From Gemmatimonadota bacterium (GTDB lineage: Bacteria > JAAXHH01), in assembly GCA_026702745.1 (NCBI GenBank), contig JAPPBT010000102.1, forward strand, positions 1 through 64,000: 64,000 nucleotides of DNA. The letters are read 5' to 3'. The notes beneath the pieces are model-generated. The model was not told where the DNA came from. It did not search any database and saw nothing but the letters and a program-made list of their open reading frames with translations. Below, in pieces: positions 16,757 through 25,791 of the stretch. How positions within the stretch are numbered: position 1 is the stretch's first letter; each line of letters starts with the position of its first letter. The position numbers and the translations under genes were made by a program.

Positions 16757-19534
16757 TCAACCCGTTTCCAGCCGGACTTCCGTAACCCTCGGGGTGCTTC
16801 CGCCGTTTTTAGCGCCCAGCGCGAGCCGGTACTGGACCCATGTTCCCGCGTCCGCGACCCGTACCGGCTGGGGCGTCTCGTACCAGGTGCCCGCTCCCCC
16901 GGCGCCATGCCAGGCCGATCGTGCAAGCGCCTCCTCCGAGTCCGCCCACCGGACCTGGGCGCGCACCCAGGTGCCCGGTCCGCATTCCGCTTCCCAGTCG
17001 ATGCCGGTCATGGCCTGTCCCCGGGATATCTCGTGCGGAGCCGAGACATAGTATTCTTCAGGCCCCGCGTCCAACAGGTTGCCCGTCTGCACGGCGGTCA
17101 TGCCGTGAGGGCCCATCGTGGGCAGCCGGGTGACCCGCCTGGCGTCGAACCCGTCGGGACCGTTCCACCAGACGGCGGAATGGCCGACGTGGTCGCCCTC
17201 GACCTTGTGATAGGCGATGGCGAGGTCGGCGCGGCCGTCACCGTCGAAGTCCGCGGCTACGCAGCCCGACGCGGAATGGGTGAACAGCCGGGTGCGGTCG
17301 TCGGCGGAGAATCCCCGGCCGGCACGGTTCCAGTAGATGTAGGAATCGATGTCCCGCACGCGGTTATCGTGGTAGGAGCAGACGAAGAGGTCGAGCAGGC
17401 CGTCCCCGTTGAAGTCCATGATGGACATGGCGTTCACCGCGTTGGACGGCAGGAGGGTGCGGCGGTCCTCGCGAAGCCCGTCGGGACCATTCCAGTAGAT
17501 GTGCACGAAAGAGTCATGGGGCGCTCCGATCGACGGTTCGTGTCCGCCGATGACCAGGTCGGGATACCCGTTCCCGCTGAGGTCCGCCGCCCGGGCGCAG
17601 GCGCCGTGCCACACGGAAAGCGCCTGGCACCGGTCCATGCTGAAGCCTTCCGGGCCGCCCCAAAGGATGAAGCTGTAGTCGTCGGCGATCTGTGGCACGA
17701 CCAGGTCGAGCCAGCCGTCGCCGTCCAGGTCGACGAGGAAGATCCAGCGCGGATCCTTGTACACGACGCCCTCGTATTCGAGCCGGATGCGCTCCGTTCG
17801 GCCGGCGTCGAAGCCGTCCCGTCCGCCGTAGAAGATGACGATATCCGGATGGTCGAATCCGCAGAAGACGAGGTCCAGGTATCCGTCCCGGTCCAGGTCC
17901 GCGCAGCAGACCCCGTGGGCCCGCACGGTCGGCAGGCGCACGTCCGGTTCGCTCCCTAATCGCCCTTCATCGTTGTAGTACACGTAGGACCCCGGATCCT
18001 TGCGGACCGAGTTTTCGGAGGCGTTGGCCAGGATCAGGTCAGGCATCCCGTCGTCATTCAGGTCGCACCGGAGCGCTTCCACCGCACCCCACCCCGGCAC
18101 TTCCTGGCGGTTTTCCGCCTTGAACCCATCGGGACCGCCGTAATAGACGAAGACGGGGATGTCGCCCCTCAGGTCCCGGCTGAACTGGTTGATGAAAACG
18201 GCCTGCGGCAGGGGATCGTCCGAGGCACGGGTCATGCGGACCAGCAGCACCCGCCGGGCGTCATGGGTCTCGAGGACGCGCGGTGGCGACAGCCCGTCCC
18301 GGCCCCAGCGGTACGCCAGGGATTCCGACGTATAGCTCTCCGGCGTGTGGGTCTGGCAGATCACGATTTCGGACCGGCCGTCCCCGTCCAGGTCCCCGAC
18401 GGCCGCATCGCAGGCGTATCGGCTGGGGATCGCCGTGCGGTTCTGATCGCTGTACCCGCCCTCGTCCCCGTCGTGGTACAGCCACGAACACTCCTCCCCG
18501 CCGTGGCGGTCACGGCAGGCCACGACCAGGCCGCATCGTCCGTCGCCGGCCAGGTCGCCCGCGGCGGCTGCGAAGGCGTTCCGGCAGGAAAGCCGGACCG
18601 GCGTCCCGGCCGCCCGTCCCCCTTCGAAGGGAACGAGAAAGATCGCATCGGTCCGAGCGACGAATACATGGGGCGCACCCCGGATATGGAGCACGGAGAC
18701 CAGCGGTACAGCGGGATCGACCTCCTCGGGATAACCATCGAGGCCCTGGTCCGCCTGGTCAGCCGGGTCCGCCTGGTCAGCCGGGTCCGCCTGGTCCGGT
18801 CTTTCGGGCGGGTCGGCAACGACGAAGACGTCGGATGATCGTTCCGGCACTATTCCGTCCGGACCGCCCCAGTATACCCGGACGCTTCCCCGGGCGGTCC
18901 GGATGACCAGGTCGGCGTACCCGTCGCCGTCCAGATCGCAGGACGCGGCCTGGTCCGCCTCGATTTCCAGGTCCCGGTAGCCTTTCGGTTCGAACCCCAG
19001 CGCCGTCTGGCGGAACAGCCGCAGCCTGCCGCCGGATACGAAGGCCAGGTCCGGCCTGCCGTCGCCGTCGAAATCACCCGCGGCCACCGAAGTGCAGCAA
19101 GGCGCGGGCAGGTACTGCACCCGCCGTTCGCCGAGTCCATCCGGGCCGCCGTAGTACAGGAACGCGTTGAGATCCCGCCGGATGCCGTTATAGAACATGC
19201 CGACGACCAGGTCGTCGTATCCATCCCCGTTCATGTCGGCGACGACACCCGTTCTCGCCCCGTCGGACGGCAGAAACCGGGGAGTGGTCCGACCGAGTAC
19301 GTCATGATACAGGGTAACTGGAGGTTTTTCACCATGGTTCTGGCTGTTGCAGAAGACGAGGTCGACGTGGCCGTCGCGGTCCAGGTCGAACTGGTGAATG
19401 CGTTGCAGTATCCCCGCCCGCGACACATAGAGATTCTGGCCGCCATTGCCGAAGGTACCGCGTCGGAAGGCCTCGAAACCCCGGGTAATCCATGTCGATG
19501 AGACGGAAGGGGAAGGATGGGAGGACATGGCCAT
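16757..19534 (-). CDS. Large FG-GAP/VCBS-repeat protein without an obvious signal peptide
   Basis: The gene encodes 925 residues made mostly of FG-GAP/VCBS-type blades with calcium-binding-like D-x-D/N-x-D-G motifs, such as DLDRDGHVDLVF, DMNGDGYDDLVV and DFDGDGRADLAI, repeated at least twelve times. Many blades carry the YYGGPDG turn. The last roughly 100 residues are a different, carbohydrate-binding-like or discoidin-like region. The N-terminus (MAMSSHPSPSVSS) has no hydrophobic segment, which is odd for a family usually secreted. A repeat insert rich in Asp, Gln, Ala and Pro lies near residues 247-262. Start could also be Met3. The function is not recognised; a beta-propeller for sugar or protein binding is likely. 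Confidence 0.75.
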   Translation of the reverse strand: MAMSSHPSPSVSSTWITRGFEAFRRGTFGNGGQNLYVSRAGILQRIHQFDLDRDGHVDLVFCNSQNHGEKPPVTLYHDVLGRTTPRFLPSDGARTGVVADMNGDGYDDLVVGMFYNGIRRDLNAFLYYGGPDGLGERRVQYLPAPCCTSVAAGDFDGDGRPDLAFVSGGRLRLFRQTALGFEPKGYRDLEIEADQAASCDLDGDGYADLVIRTARGSVRVYWGGPDGIVPERSSDVFVVADPPERPDQADPADQADPADQADQGLDGYPEEVDPAVPLVSVLHIRGAPHVFVARTDAIFLVPFEGGRAAGTPVRLSCRNAFAAAAGDLAGDGRCGLVVACRDRHGGEECSWLYHDGDEGGYSDQNRTAIPSRYACDAAVGDLDGDGRSEIVICQTHTPESYTSESLAYRWGRDGLSPPRVLETHDARRVLLVRMTRASDDPLPQAVFINQFSRDLRGDIPVFVYYGGPDGFKAENRQEVPGWGAVEALRCDLNDDGMPDLILANASENSVRKDPGSYVYYNDEGRLGSEPDVRLPTVRAHGVCCADLDRDGYLDLVFCGFDHPDIVIFYGGRDGFDAGRTERIRLEYEGVVYKDPRWIFLVDLDGDGWLDLVVPQIADDYSFILWGGPEGFSMDRCQALSVWHGACARAADLSGNGYPDLVIGGHEPSIGAPHDSFVHIYWNGPDGLREDRRTLLPSNAVNAMSIMDFNGDGLLDLFVCSYHDNRVRDIDSYIYWNRAGRGFSADDRTRLFTHSASGCVAADFDGDGRADLAIAYHKVEGDHVGHSAVWWNGPDGFDARRVTRLPTMGPHGMTAVQTGNLLDAGPEEYYVSAPHEISRGQAMTGIDWEAECGPGTWVRAQVRWADSEEALARSAWHGAGGAGTWYETPQPVRVADAGTWVQYRLALGAKNGGSTPRVTEVRLETG
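18751..18795 (-). repeat. In-frame 18-nt tandem repeat in the FG-GAP gene
   Basis: Two full 18-nt units (18751-18768, 18769-18786) and a partial third occur on the plus strand and each contains the 9-mer CCTGGTCAG found in the kinase and TsaE genes. Because this gene runs on the minus strand, the repeat is read antisense and gives ADQADP units. Confidence 0.9.
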
Positions 19535-19581
19535 AACCTATGGCAGGGCGGACGGTTAAATCAACCCCTTTATGGCGCTCC

Positions 19582-20835
19582 TCAGTGATCGAACAGGTCC
19601 AGCGTCTCCGGAGATCCACCGTGGGTCTCCGCCGCCATGGCGTCGAGGATTCCGAGGATGTCTCGGGCCACGGGAGTCCGGCGGAATCTGTACACTTCGC
19701 CGGGCAGTCCCGACGAGGATTCGTCGTCCACGGCGAGATCGTCGGAAATCGCCAGTATCAGATTGGGCGGACCGTGGCGCCGGATCAGGTCCAGACGTGT
19801 CCGGACCGCCGCGGAACGCCAGTAACCGAGGAAATCCAGGTACACTTTCGTCCCTGCGGCCGGATGGGTGAAAACGTAGTCGGGAACCAGTACGCCCCGG
19901 CCTCCAAGGTCGATGATTTCCGATCCGGCCGTCATGCGCCAGACCGTTTTCAGCCGGCCGAACCGTTCTTCGAGCCAGGCCACCTCCTCGGGTATCCACT
20001 GGCCCGTGGATGGGCCGATGGGTTTGAGTCCCGTTTCGGGCGTCAGCCTGAACACGCCCTCGCGACGCCTGGCGCCCCAGGTAACGGTTGCTGCGATCGA
20101 CCAGTTCCCGCAGTGCAGAACCGCGGGTAGAAACTGGGCGATCTGCAGTCCGTAGCGCTGGGAGGACTTGAAGAGTGCCATGGGACCGTCGATATGAATG
20201 TGGTAATTCCCCGGACCGGTCTGCCGGATCTCGTGGAGCAGCCGGAAGAACTTCAGTTTCCGGAAGAGGTCGCGGTAACGGGCCGGAGTCTCGCCCTCGA
20301 CGTGCAGGTCGAGTTCCGCCGCCCGGAACAGGACGGCCTGGACCAGGGCGACGTTGTACCTGCCGAGGAGCCACTCCGGGGTACAGGATTTAAAAGACTC
20401 CAGCCGCTCGGCCGCCTTGAGATCGGCATAGAAGGCCTGGTCGACCTCCTTTGCTTCAATGCCGGCCGACTTCGCCGCCTTGGCCAGAACGGCCTCCCGG
20501 TCGATGCGGATCTGGTCCGTGTTCCGGTAAGCCGCCGCCGCCGACTCAAAGATCTTGCTTCGCAGTTCCACCGGGTCGACGGGCGAAGCGGCCGCGAAGG
20601 TGCAGCGATCCTTCAACAGCTTGCTCAGGCCGCGGTGGAACAGGAAATCCGTTCCCGCGCCCGTGATATCCGCGAGTTCTTCGTCGAGTTCCTGCCGGGA
20701 ACCGCCTTCATGGCTTACGAAGGCACGGATCAGCGTTTCAGCCACGCCCAGGTGATCCCCGCTCGCTTCGTCGATGTAGGGAAGCTGGATCTGTCCCTTG
20801 CGGAACCGGACGCGGAGCAAGTCGCCGGTCAGCAT
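19582..20835 (-). CDS. Bax1-like nuclease (DUF790), partner of XPB
   Basis: The gene encodes 417 residues of the DUF790 family, whose archaeal member Bax1 is a structure-specific nuclease that binds the XPB helicase. The N-terminus MLTGDLLRVRFRKGQIQLPYID is typical and sets the start at 20835, one base after the stop of the XPB-like gene. The C-terminal part (VLVPDYVFTHPAAGTKVYLDFLGYW) looks like a PD-(D/E)xK-type nuclease core with Asp and Glu/Asp on adjacent strands. The tight coupling supports a working XPB-Bax1 complex for DNA repair. Confidence 0.85.
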   Translation of the reverse strand: MLTGDLLRVRFRKGQIQLPYIDEASGDHLGVAETLIRAFVSHEGGSRQELDEELADITGAGTDFLFHRGLSKLLKDRCTFAAASPVDPVELRSKIFESAAAAYRNTDQIRIDREAVLAKAAKSAGIEAKEVDQAFYADLKAAERLESFKSCTPEWLLGRYNVALVQAVLFRAAELDLHVEGETPARYRDLFRKLKFFRLLHEIRQTGPGNYHIHIDGPMALFKSSQRYGLQIAQFLPAVLHCGNWSIAATVTWGARRREGVFRLTPETGLKPIGPSTGQWIPEEVAWLEERFGRLKTVWRMTAGSEIIDLGGRGVLVPDYVFTHPAAGTKVYLDFLGYWRSAAVRTRLDLIRRHGPPNLILAISDDLAVDDESSSGLPGEVYRFRRTPVARDILGILDAMAAETHGGSPETLDLFDH

Positions 20836-20836
20836 G

Positions 20837-22225
20837 TCACGCCTCCCCAGGCGATGGCTTCCGGTAGGCACTGTGCTGCCTGCGCCGGGAACTCGCGTAT
20901 TCCTCGCCCGTCTGCTCGGCTACCAGTTCGTAGAGCAATGCATGCTTTCCCTCGACACGGCGCAGGATCCGGCCGAGACGCTGCACGTGCTCCCTCACGC
21001 TGCCGGTGCCGGAAAGCACCACGGCGACGTTGGCTTCGGGGACGTCGACCCCTTCGTTCAGCACGCGGGACGTAACCAGGAAGGGATACCTGCCCGCGTT
21101 GAACGACGCCAGGATGTCCTGGCGCTCCTTTACCTTCGTCTGGTGCGTGATGGCGGGGACGAGGAACCGGCGCGAGATCCGGTATACCGTTTCGTTGTCG
21201 CTGGTGAAGATGAGCATGCGGTCGCGGCGGTGCTGGCGGATCAACCGTTCCAGGACGCGCAGCTTGGCCTGTGAACCCTGGGCGATGGTCTTCTGGTTCC
21301 GGTAGGCCGTGAATGCCCTCCGTCCCTCTTCGCTCCTCGACGTTGCCGCCAGGAACCGCACCCATCCACCGGGGCCGGACAGGGCGATCCGCTGGCTGTC
21401 CAGAAACGCCCGGTAGGTGTTTCTCGCCTCCTGGTACTCCGTCCGCTCTTCCGGCGAAAGTCGCACGCTGATCTTTATAGTCTCGTATCCGGAAAGGTAT
21501 TCTCCGCTCAGCGAACGGATCTCCTGGCGGTAGACCGTATCGCCGATCGCATCCCGCAGGAGATGCTCCGCCCCGTCCTCCCGTTCGAGCGTGGCGGTCA
21601 GTCCCAGCCGGTAGGGCGCCAGCGACAGGTCCGCGGTCATCAGGTAGGAGGGTCCGGGCAGGTGGTGGCATTCGTCGAAGACCACGAGTCCGAACTGGTG
21701 GCCGAACCGCTCCATGTGCAGGTACGCGGAATCGTAGGTGGTCACGGAGACGGGCTCGATGTCGTAGTATCCCCCGCCGATGAGCCCGACTTCGGTGTCG
21801 AACTGGCTGGAAATCACGCCGTACCACTGCTGCATCAGGTCGATGGTCGGAACGACGACCAGCGTGCCGCGCTGGACGCGGGCCATGCACATGAGCGCGA
21901 CGAAAGTCTTGCCCGCTCCCGTCGGCAATACGACAATGCCCCGTCCGCCCGCCTGCCACCAGGCGTCCACGGCCTCCTGCTGGTAGGGAAAAGGGGACCG
22001 GTCCGACTGGAAGGACAGGTCCAGTTTCCCGTAGGACCGGGCGTCGTCCTGATGGGGGATGTCCCGGTCGTTGAGCCGGGTGATGATCTCGCGGTAATGC
22101 CGCGCCGGAGCACGGTACAGCGCTACCCGCCGGTCGAACACGCAACCGGGCAGGGACAACGCGTCCACCTGGTCCCGGTCGCCGTGCACCAGGATGGTCC
22201 CGCGGTCGAATTCGAGTCTGAGCAT
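20837..22225 (-). CDS. XPB/Rad25-type superfamily 2 DNA helicase
   Basis: The gene encodes 462 residues. Helicase motifs are clear: Walker A PTGAGKT (101-107), Walker B DECHH (184-188), GLTATL, the motif V region TSRVLNEGVDVPEA and motif VI QRLGRILRR. An N-terminal damage-recognition-like segment precedes the helicase core. ATG 22225 has AAGG nine bases upstream; a GTG at 22243 is also in frame. XPB-like helicases unwind DNA 3'-5' in nucleotide-excision repair; with Bax1 directly downstream this resembles the archaeal helicase-nuclease pair. The class V aminotransferase gene ends about 50 bp upstream. Confidence 0.88.
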   Translation of the reverse strand: MLRLEFDRGTILVHGDRDQVDALSLPGCVFDRRVALYRAPARHYREIITRLNDRDIPHQDDARSYGKLDLSFQSDRSPFPYQQEAVDAWWQAGGRGIVVLPTGAGKTFVALMCMARVQRGTLVVVPTIDLMQQWYGVISSQFDTEVGLIGGGYYDIEPVSVTTYDSAYLHMERFGHQFGLVVFDECHHLPGPSYLMTADLSLAPYRLGLTATLEREDGAEHLLRDAIGDTVYRQEIRSLSGEYLSGYETIKISVRLSPEERTEYQEARNTYRAFLDSQRIALSGPGGWVRFLAATSRSEEGRRAFTAYRNQKTIAQGSQAKLRVLERLIRQHRRDRMLIFTSDNETVYRISRRFLVPAITHQTKVKERQDILASFNAGRYPFLVTSRVLNEGVDVPEANVAVVLSGTGSVREHVQRLGRILRRVEGKHALLYELVAEQTGEEYASSRRRQHSAYRKPSPGEA

Positions 22226-22276
22226 GGGTTCGGGGCCTTGCACACACGCGGCGGCGCGTGGTGTGATCGTTCTGGA

Positions 22277-23494
22277 CTATTCCCGTTCTTCGAACAACTC
22301 GTTCCGCCGGGTGGCGAGCACCTCCTTCAACGCGTCGATGAACCGATCGATATCCTCGTAACTGTCGTAGAAGTGCGTGGATATGCGGAAGACGGGCAGA
22401 TGGCCGGCCCGCGTGCCGGCGATCTGTATGCGATACTCCTCCCACATGAGCTGTACGATCTTCTGGAGATCGCAGCCGTCGATGGTAAAGGAAGTAAGGA
22501 ATCCGGACATATCGGGCCCGGGGGGCACGGTCATGCGGGCGTCTTCGATCTCTGTCGTGATCAGTTCGCGCAGGTACCGGGCCAGGTCGAGGCAATAGGG
22601 CCTGATCCGGTCTTCCCACCCGATGCCCTGTTGAAAATCGATGGCGGCGCCCAGTCCGGCGAAGTGCGTCGTATCGTGAGTCCCCGTCACGTCGAACCGG
22701 CGTGCGTGGGTCACAGGGAAGGTATTGTATCCCAGAATGGGCGCCGGCAGCGCGCTCAGATAGGGATCCGCGACATAGCATATGCCCGTTCCCTTGGGCG
22801 CCAGCAGCCACTTATGGGTACTGCTGGCGTAGAAGTCGCACCCCCAGGCTTCGATATCGACAGGCACCATGCCGACCGCGTGGGCGCCATCCACCACGGC
22901 CACGGCGCCGTGGCTGTGGGCCAGGGTGGTCAGTTCGTCAACGGGCGCCACAAGACCCGTAGTGCAGTAGACGTGGGAGAAGACCATGACCTGGGTACGC
23001 GGCGTGATATGGGCGGCGAAGGCTTCGACGATCTCCCCCGGCGAGTCGGGCGGCGTCGGCAGGGGGACCTTCCGGATCAGCACGTGCTGCGTCCTGGCCA
23101 TGTGTTCCCACATGCGCTGGACGGAAGGATATTCCTGGTCGCTCATCAACACCTCTCCGCCGGGCTGCAGGGGCAACCCGCGGGCGGGGACGTTCATGCC
23201 CATCGTGGTGTTGAGTACCAGGGCCGTGTTTCTCGCGGAAGCCCCGGTGAAATCGGCGACTTTCTCGCGGGCCGACTCGACCAGGGTCCGCATGAGCCCG
23301 CCACCCTGGTTGCGCAGCGGGTTCTCCTCCACCTGCCGCAGCCAATCGATCACCTGCTCGATGACCGGTCTCGCCGATGGACCCACCGAGCCGCCCTGGA
23401 GAAAGGTCACACCGTCCTCGAGGTAGAACTGGCGCCGAATGTCCGCCCAGAATGCCCGCTCTTCATCGGTTATGGGTTTGTCGCGCGCAGCCAT
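22277..23494 (-). CDS. Class V aminotransferase-fold PLP enzyme (isopenicillin-N-epimerase/cysteine-desulfurase-like)
   Basis: The gene encodes 405 residues of a fold type I class V PLP enzyme. The PLP Lys is Lys228 in SSTHKWLLAPKGTG, and Asp202 (VVDGAHAVG) contacts the pyridine ring. The start at 23494 has a very strong AAAGGAGG Shine-Dalgarno; the open frame extends 34 codons further but without support. The protein is closer to the epimerase/amino-acid lyase-type group than to NifS, since no mobile-loop Cys motif of the desulfurases is evident. The substrate is unknown. Confidence 0.82.
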   Translation of the reverse strand: MAARDKPITDEERAFWADIRRQFYLEDGVTFLQGGSVGPSARPVIEQVIDWLRQVEENPLRNQGGGLMRTLVESAREKVADFTGASARNTALVLNTTMGMNVPARGLPLQPGGEVLMSDQEYPSVQRMWEHMARTQHVLIRKVPLPTPPDSPGEIVEAFAAHITPRTQVMVFSHVYCTTGLVAPVDELTTLAHSHGAVAVVDGAHAVGMVPVDIEAWGCDFYASSTHKWLLAPKGTGICYVADPYLSALPAPILGYNTFPVTHARRFDVTGTHDTTHFAGLGAAIDFQQGIGWEDRIRPYCLDLARYLRELITTEIEDARMTVPPGPDMSGFLTSFTIDGCDLQKIVQLMWEEYRIQIAGTRAGHLPVFRISTHFYDSYEDIDRFIDALKEVLATRRNELFEERE

Positions 23495-23665
23495 GGGCGC
23501 ATGCCTCCTTTGACGGGATTTCGAGGTGTCGAGCATCGCTCGAATATCGACGGTCCTGCCCTGCATGAAATGTGGAGGAGACCGCCCCAATGTCAAGGGG
23601 ATTAACGGCTTAACGGAAGTCGTATACCGTGCTCATATACCGTGGTGCGAGGGGGGCTTCCGATC

Positions 23666-23693
23666 TTGACAGCAGACCGGGGAAGCGTAAGTT
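23666..23693 (+). promoter_or_regulatory. Possible promoter for the sulfatase gene, close to the start codon
   Basis: TTGACA (23666-23671), a 16-bp spacer and TAAGTT (23688-23693) lie just before ATG 23702. If real, transcription would start within a few bases of the ATG, giving a leaderless mRNA. The -10 match is only partial. Confidence 0.3.
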
Positions 23694-23701
23694 ATGAAGC
23701 C

Positions 23702-25159
23702 ATGTCCCGTCCCAACGTCATATTCATCATGGCGGACCAGATGCGCGGCGACTGCATGAGCTGCGACGGCCATCCGGTGGTGGAGACGCCCAACCTGGAT
23801 CACCTGGCCGCCCGGGGCGCGCGTTTTCCCCACGCCTACACCGCGATCCCATCCTGTATTCCCGCCCGTTCGACCGTGATGACCGGCATGGACCAGTGGC
23901 ACACCGGCGTCCTCGGCATGGGACGCGGTCAGGGGCCCATCCCCAACGACTTCCCCCATACCCTGGCCGGCACGCTGGCGGATGCGGGATATGCCACCCA
24001 CCTGGTCGGGAAGGGCCACTTCACGCCGCAGCGTGCCGACATGGGCTTCCAGTCGTCGGAACTGGACGAGTCCGGCCGGTTGATCTCCCAGGGCCTGCGA
24101 GACGAGTACCGGCAGTGGTTCGATCGGGAGAAGAAACGTGACATTACACCGGACGATCACGGGGTCAACTGGAACTCGTGGATCGGGCGTCCCTGGCATA
24201 CGGAGGAATACCTCCATCCGACGGCCTGGACCATGAGCCGTGCGATCCATTACATCGCGCGGCGCGACCGCGCAAGACCCTTCTTCCTCAACGTCAGCTT
24301 CGCCCGGCCCCATTCGCCCTACGTGCCGCCCGGATGGTACTTCAACCTGTACCACGACCGGGAAACCCCACCGCCGTACATCGGCGACTGGGCGGACATG
24401 CACGACGTGCCCTTCGACGCCACGGACGTGAACGCATGGCACGGGAAGCAGTCGGCCGCACGCATCCATCGCGGCAGGTCCGGGTACTACGGGGAGATCT
24501 CCTTCATCGACACCCAGATCGGACGGCTCAAGAACTGGATGGAGCGGCACGAGCCGGAGGCCTGGTCCAACACCTGGATCGTCTTCACGTCCGACCACGG
24601 GGACATGGTGGGCGACCACCATCTCTGGCGCAAGACCTATGCCTACGAGGGGAGCGCGAGGATTCCGCTGATCGTCTGCCCGCCGGCTGCCTGGGACGAA
24701 CAGGTCACGGCACCCGTTCCGTACGGCGTGGCCGAACTCCGCGACATCATGCCCACGATCCTGGACGCCGCCGGGTTGGACGTGCCGCCCACGGTGACGG
24801 GAAAAAGCCTGCTGCCGCTGGTCCGGGGCAACTCAGGTGGATGGAGAACTTACCTGCACGGCGAGCATTGCTGGTGCTACGCGCCCGAACAGGAGATGCA
24901 ATACGTTACGGACGGCCACCGGAAGTTCATCTGGCTGCCGCGCATCGATCAGAAGCAGTTCTTCGACCTCTATAAGGACCCCGGCGAGTGCCGCAACCTG
25001 GTGAGCGACCCGGCCTATGAAAAAGAAATAGAAAAGTGGGAGGGGTATCTCGTGTCGGAGCTCGAGGCGCGAGACTGTGGATGGGTCGTGAACGGCCGGC
25101 TGCACTGCCCGGACGAACCGTTGGTCTCACCGTTCAAGGACGTCCGGTACCAGGGTTGA
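23702..25159 (+). CDS. Type I sulfatase (formylglycine-dependent)
   Basis: The gene encodes 485 residues. The N-terminal MSRPNVIFIMADQMRGD holds the metal-binding Asp, and Cys52-Ile-Pro-Ala-Arg56 is the CxPxR site converted to formylglycine. Other sulfatase features are LVGKGHF and FTSDHGDMVGDHH. No signal peptide is seen, so it may act in the cytoplasm, as do some choline-sulfatase-like or phosphonate monoester hydrolase-like members. The next upstream in-frame Met, 20 codons earlier, lacks family residues. The natural substrate is not clear. Confidence 0.88.
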   Translation: MSRPNVIFIMADQMRGDCMSCDGHPVVETPNLDHLAARGARFPHAYTAIPSCIPARSTVMTGMDQWHTGVLGMGRGQGPIPNDFPHTLAGTLADAGYATHLVGKGHFTPQRADMGFQSSELDESGRLISQGLRDEYRQWFDREKKRDITPDDHGVNWNSWIGRPWHTEEYLHPTAWTMSRAIHYIARRDRARPFFLNVSFARPHSPYVPPGWYFNLYHDRETPPPYIGDWADMHDVPFDATDVNAWHGKQSAARIHRGRSGYYGEISFIDTQIGRLKNWMERHEPEAWSNTWIVFTSDHGDMVGDHHLWRKTYAYEGSARIPLIVCPPAAWDEQVTAPVPYGVAELRDIMPTILDAAGLDVPPTVTGKSLLPLVRGNSGGWRTYLHGEHCWCYAPEQEMQYVTDGHRKFIWLPRIDQKQFFDLYKDPGECRNLVSDPAYEKEIEKWEGYLVSELEARDCGWVVNGRLHCPDEPLVSPFKDVRYQG

Positions 25160-25195
25160 ATCGTGGCGGAAGGAAGCATCAGGACGAATTGCAGG

Positions 25196-25381
25196 TCAGG
25201 AATGTCGATCATCCTTCTGCTCCGACCTGGCTTCGAGGAGCCCTTCGACGCGTGAAACCCGAGTGCCGAGATCGAACACTTTATCGCGCAGGTCGCGGAT
25301 ATCTGTCTTGAGATCGCGAAAGAAGTAAATAAAAACTCCGATTGTGATAACCTGGGGTATCCAGTCTGTCCAGCCTGGCAT
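25196..25381 (-). CDS. Small single-span membrane protein with coiled-coil tail
   Basis: The gene encodes 61 residues: one N-terminal hydrophobic segment (about residues 8-21, ending YFF) and then a charged amphipathic helix (LKTDIRDLRDKVFDLGTRV). A strong GAGGTGA Shine-Dalgarno lies about four bases before the ATG, which argues that it is a real gene. It has the same architecture as the next gene (25406) and probably belongs to the same two-gene unit. Function is not recognised. Confidence 0.65.
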   Translation of the reverse strand: MPGWTDWIPQVITIGVFIYFFRDLKTDIRDLRDKVFDLGTRVSRVEGLLEARSEQKDDRHS

Positions 25382-25405
25382 CTTGTCACCTCTCTTCCGT
25401 TGTTA

Positions 25406-25621
25406 TTATGAAGTCTGGCGCTGACTGAGCATGATATTTTCGATCCGGGCGATCCGGTGCTCCAACTTCCCGATATCTTCCCGGATACGCGTTTCCATGT
25501 TCTGCATCTCGGCCTTCAGTTCGGCCCTCAGCTCCTGGCGCCCTGCCTCGGCTTCCCGCCAGAAGAAGACGAAGGCCGCCAGCAAAACGGCCGGTTGAAT
25601 CAACAGTCCAGCTATTTCCAT
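25406..25621 (-). CDS. Small single-span membrane protein with coiled-coil tail
   Basis: The gene encodes 71 residues with a hydrophobic segment (residues 4-20) followed by a long heptad-rich helix (RQELRAELKAEMQNMETRI). The Shine-Dalgarno AGGAAG lies six bases before the ATG. It is immediately upstream of the 61-residue gene and both end in a similar R-V/I-E-x-L pattern, so they may be diverged duplicates. Holin-like or XhlA-like proteins share the layout, but no lysis genes are nearby. Confidence 0.65.
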   Translation of the reverse strand: MEIAGLLIQPAVLLAAFVFFWREAEAGRQELRAELKAEMQNMETRIREDIGKLEHRIARIENIMLSQRQTS

Positions 25622-25791
25622 GATGTCTTCCTGTGTTTGGGTACCGATACACTAATCGTCCTTGACGGAGCGTTGCCGAGGTGATACAAAGTAGTCAGTC
25701 AGCGCGTCATGGCGGATTCTCGAACAATTCGTCGGACGGCGTGCCCAAATCTGCAGGAAGCCGTTGTCGACCTTGAGATCAAAACGACGCA

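Noticed and set aside
20829-22811. Open frame of 660 codons on the minus strand
   Set aside because: It is in another frame of the XPB and aminotransferase genes and lacks any motif, while those genes keep all theirs.
21563-23605. Open frame of 680 codons on the plus strand
   Set aside because: It runs antisense across two clear genes (XPB-like helicase and class V aminotransferase).
25196-25621. Holin pair of a prophage
   Set aside because: No endolysin, capsid, tail or integrase genes are nearby.
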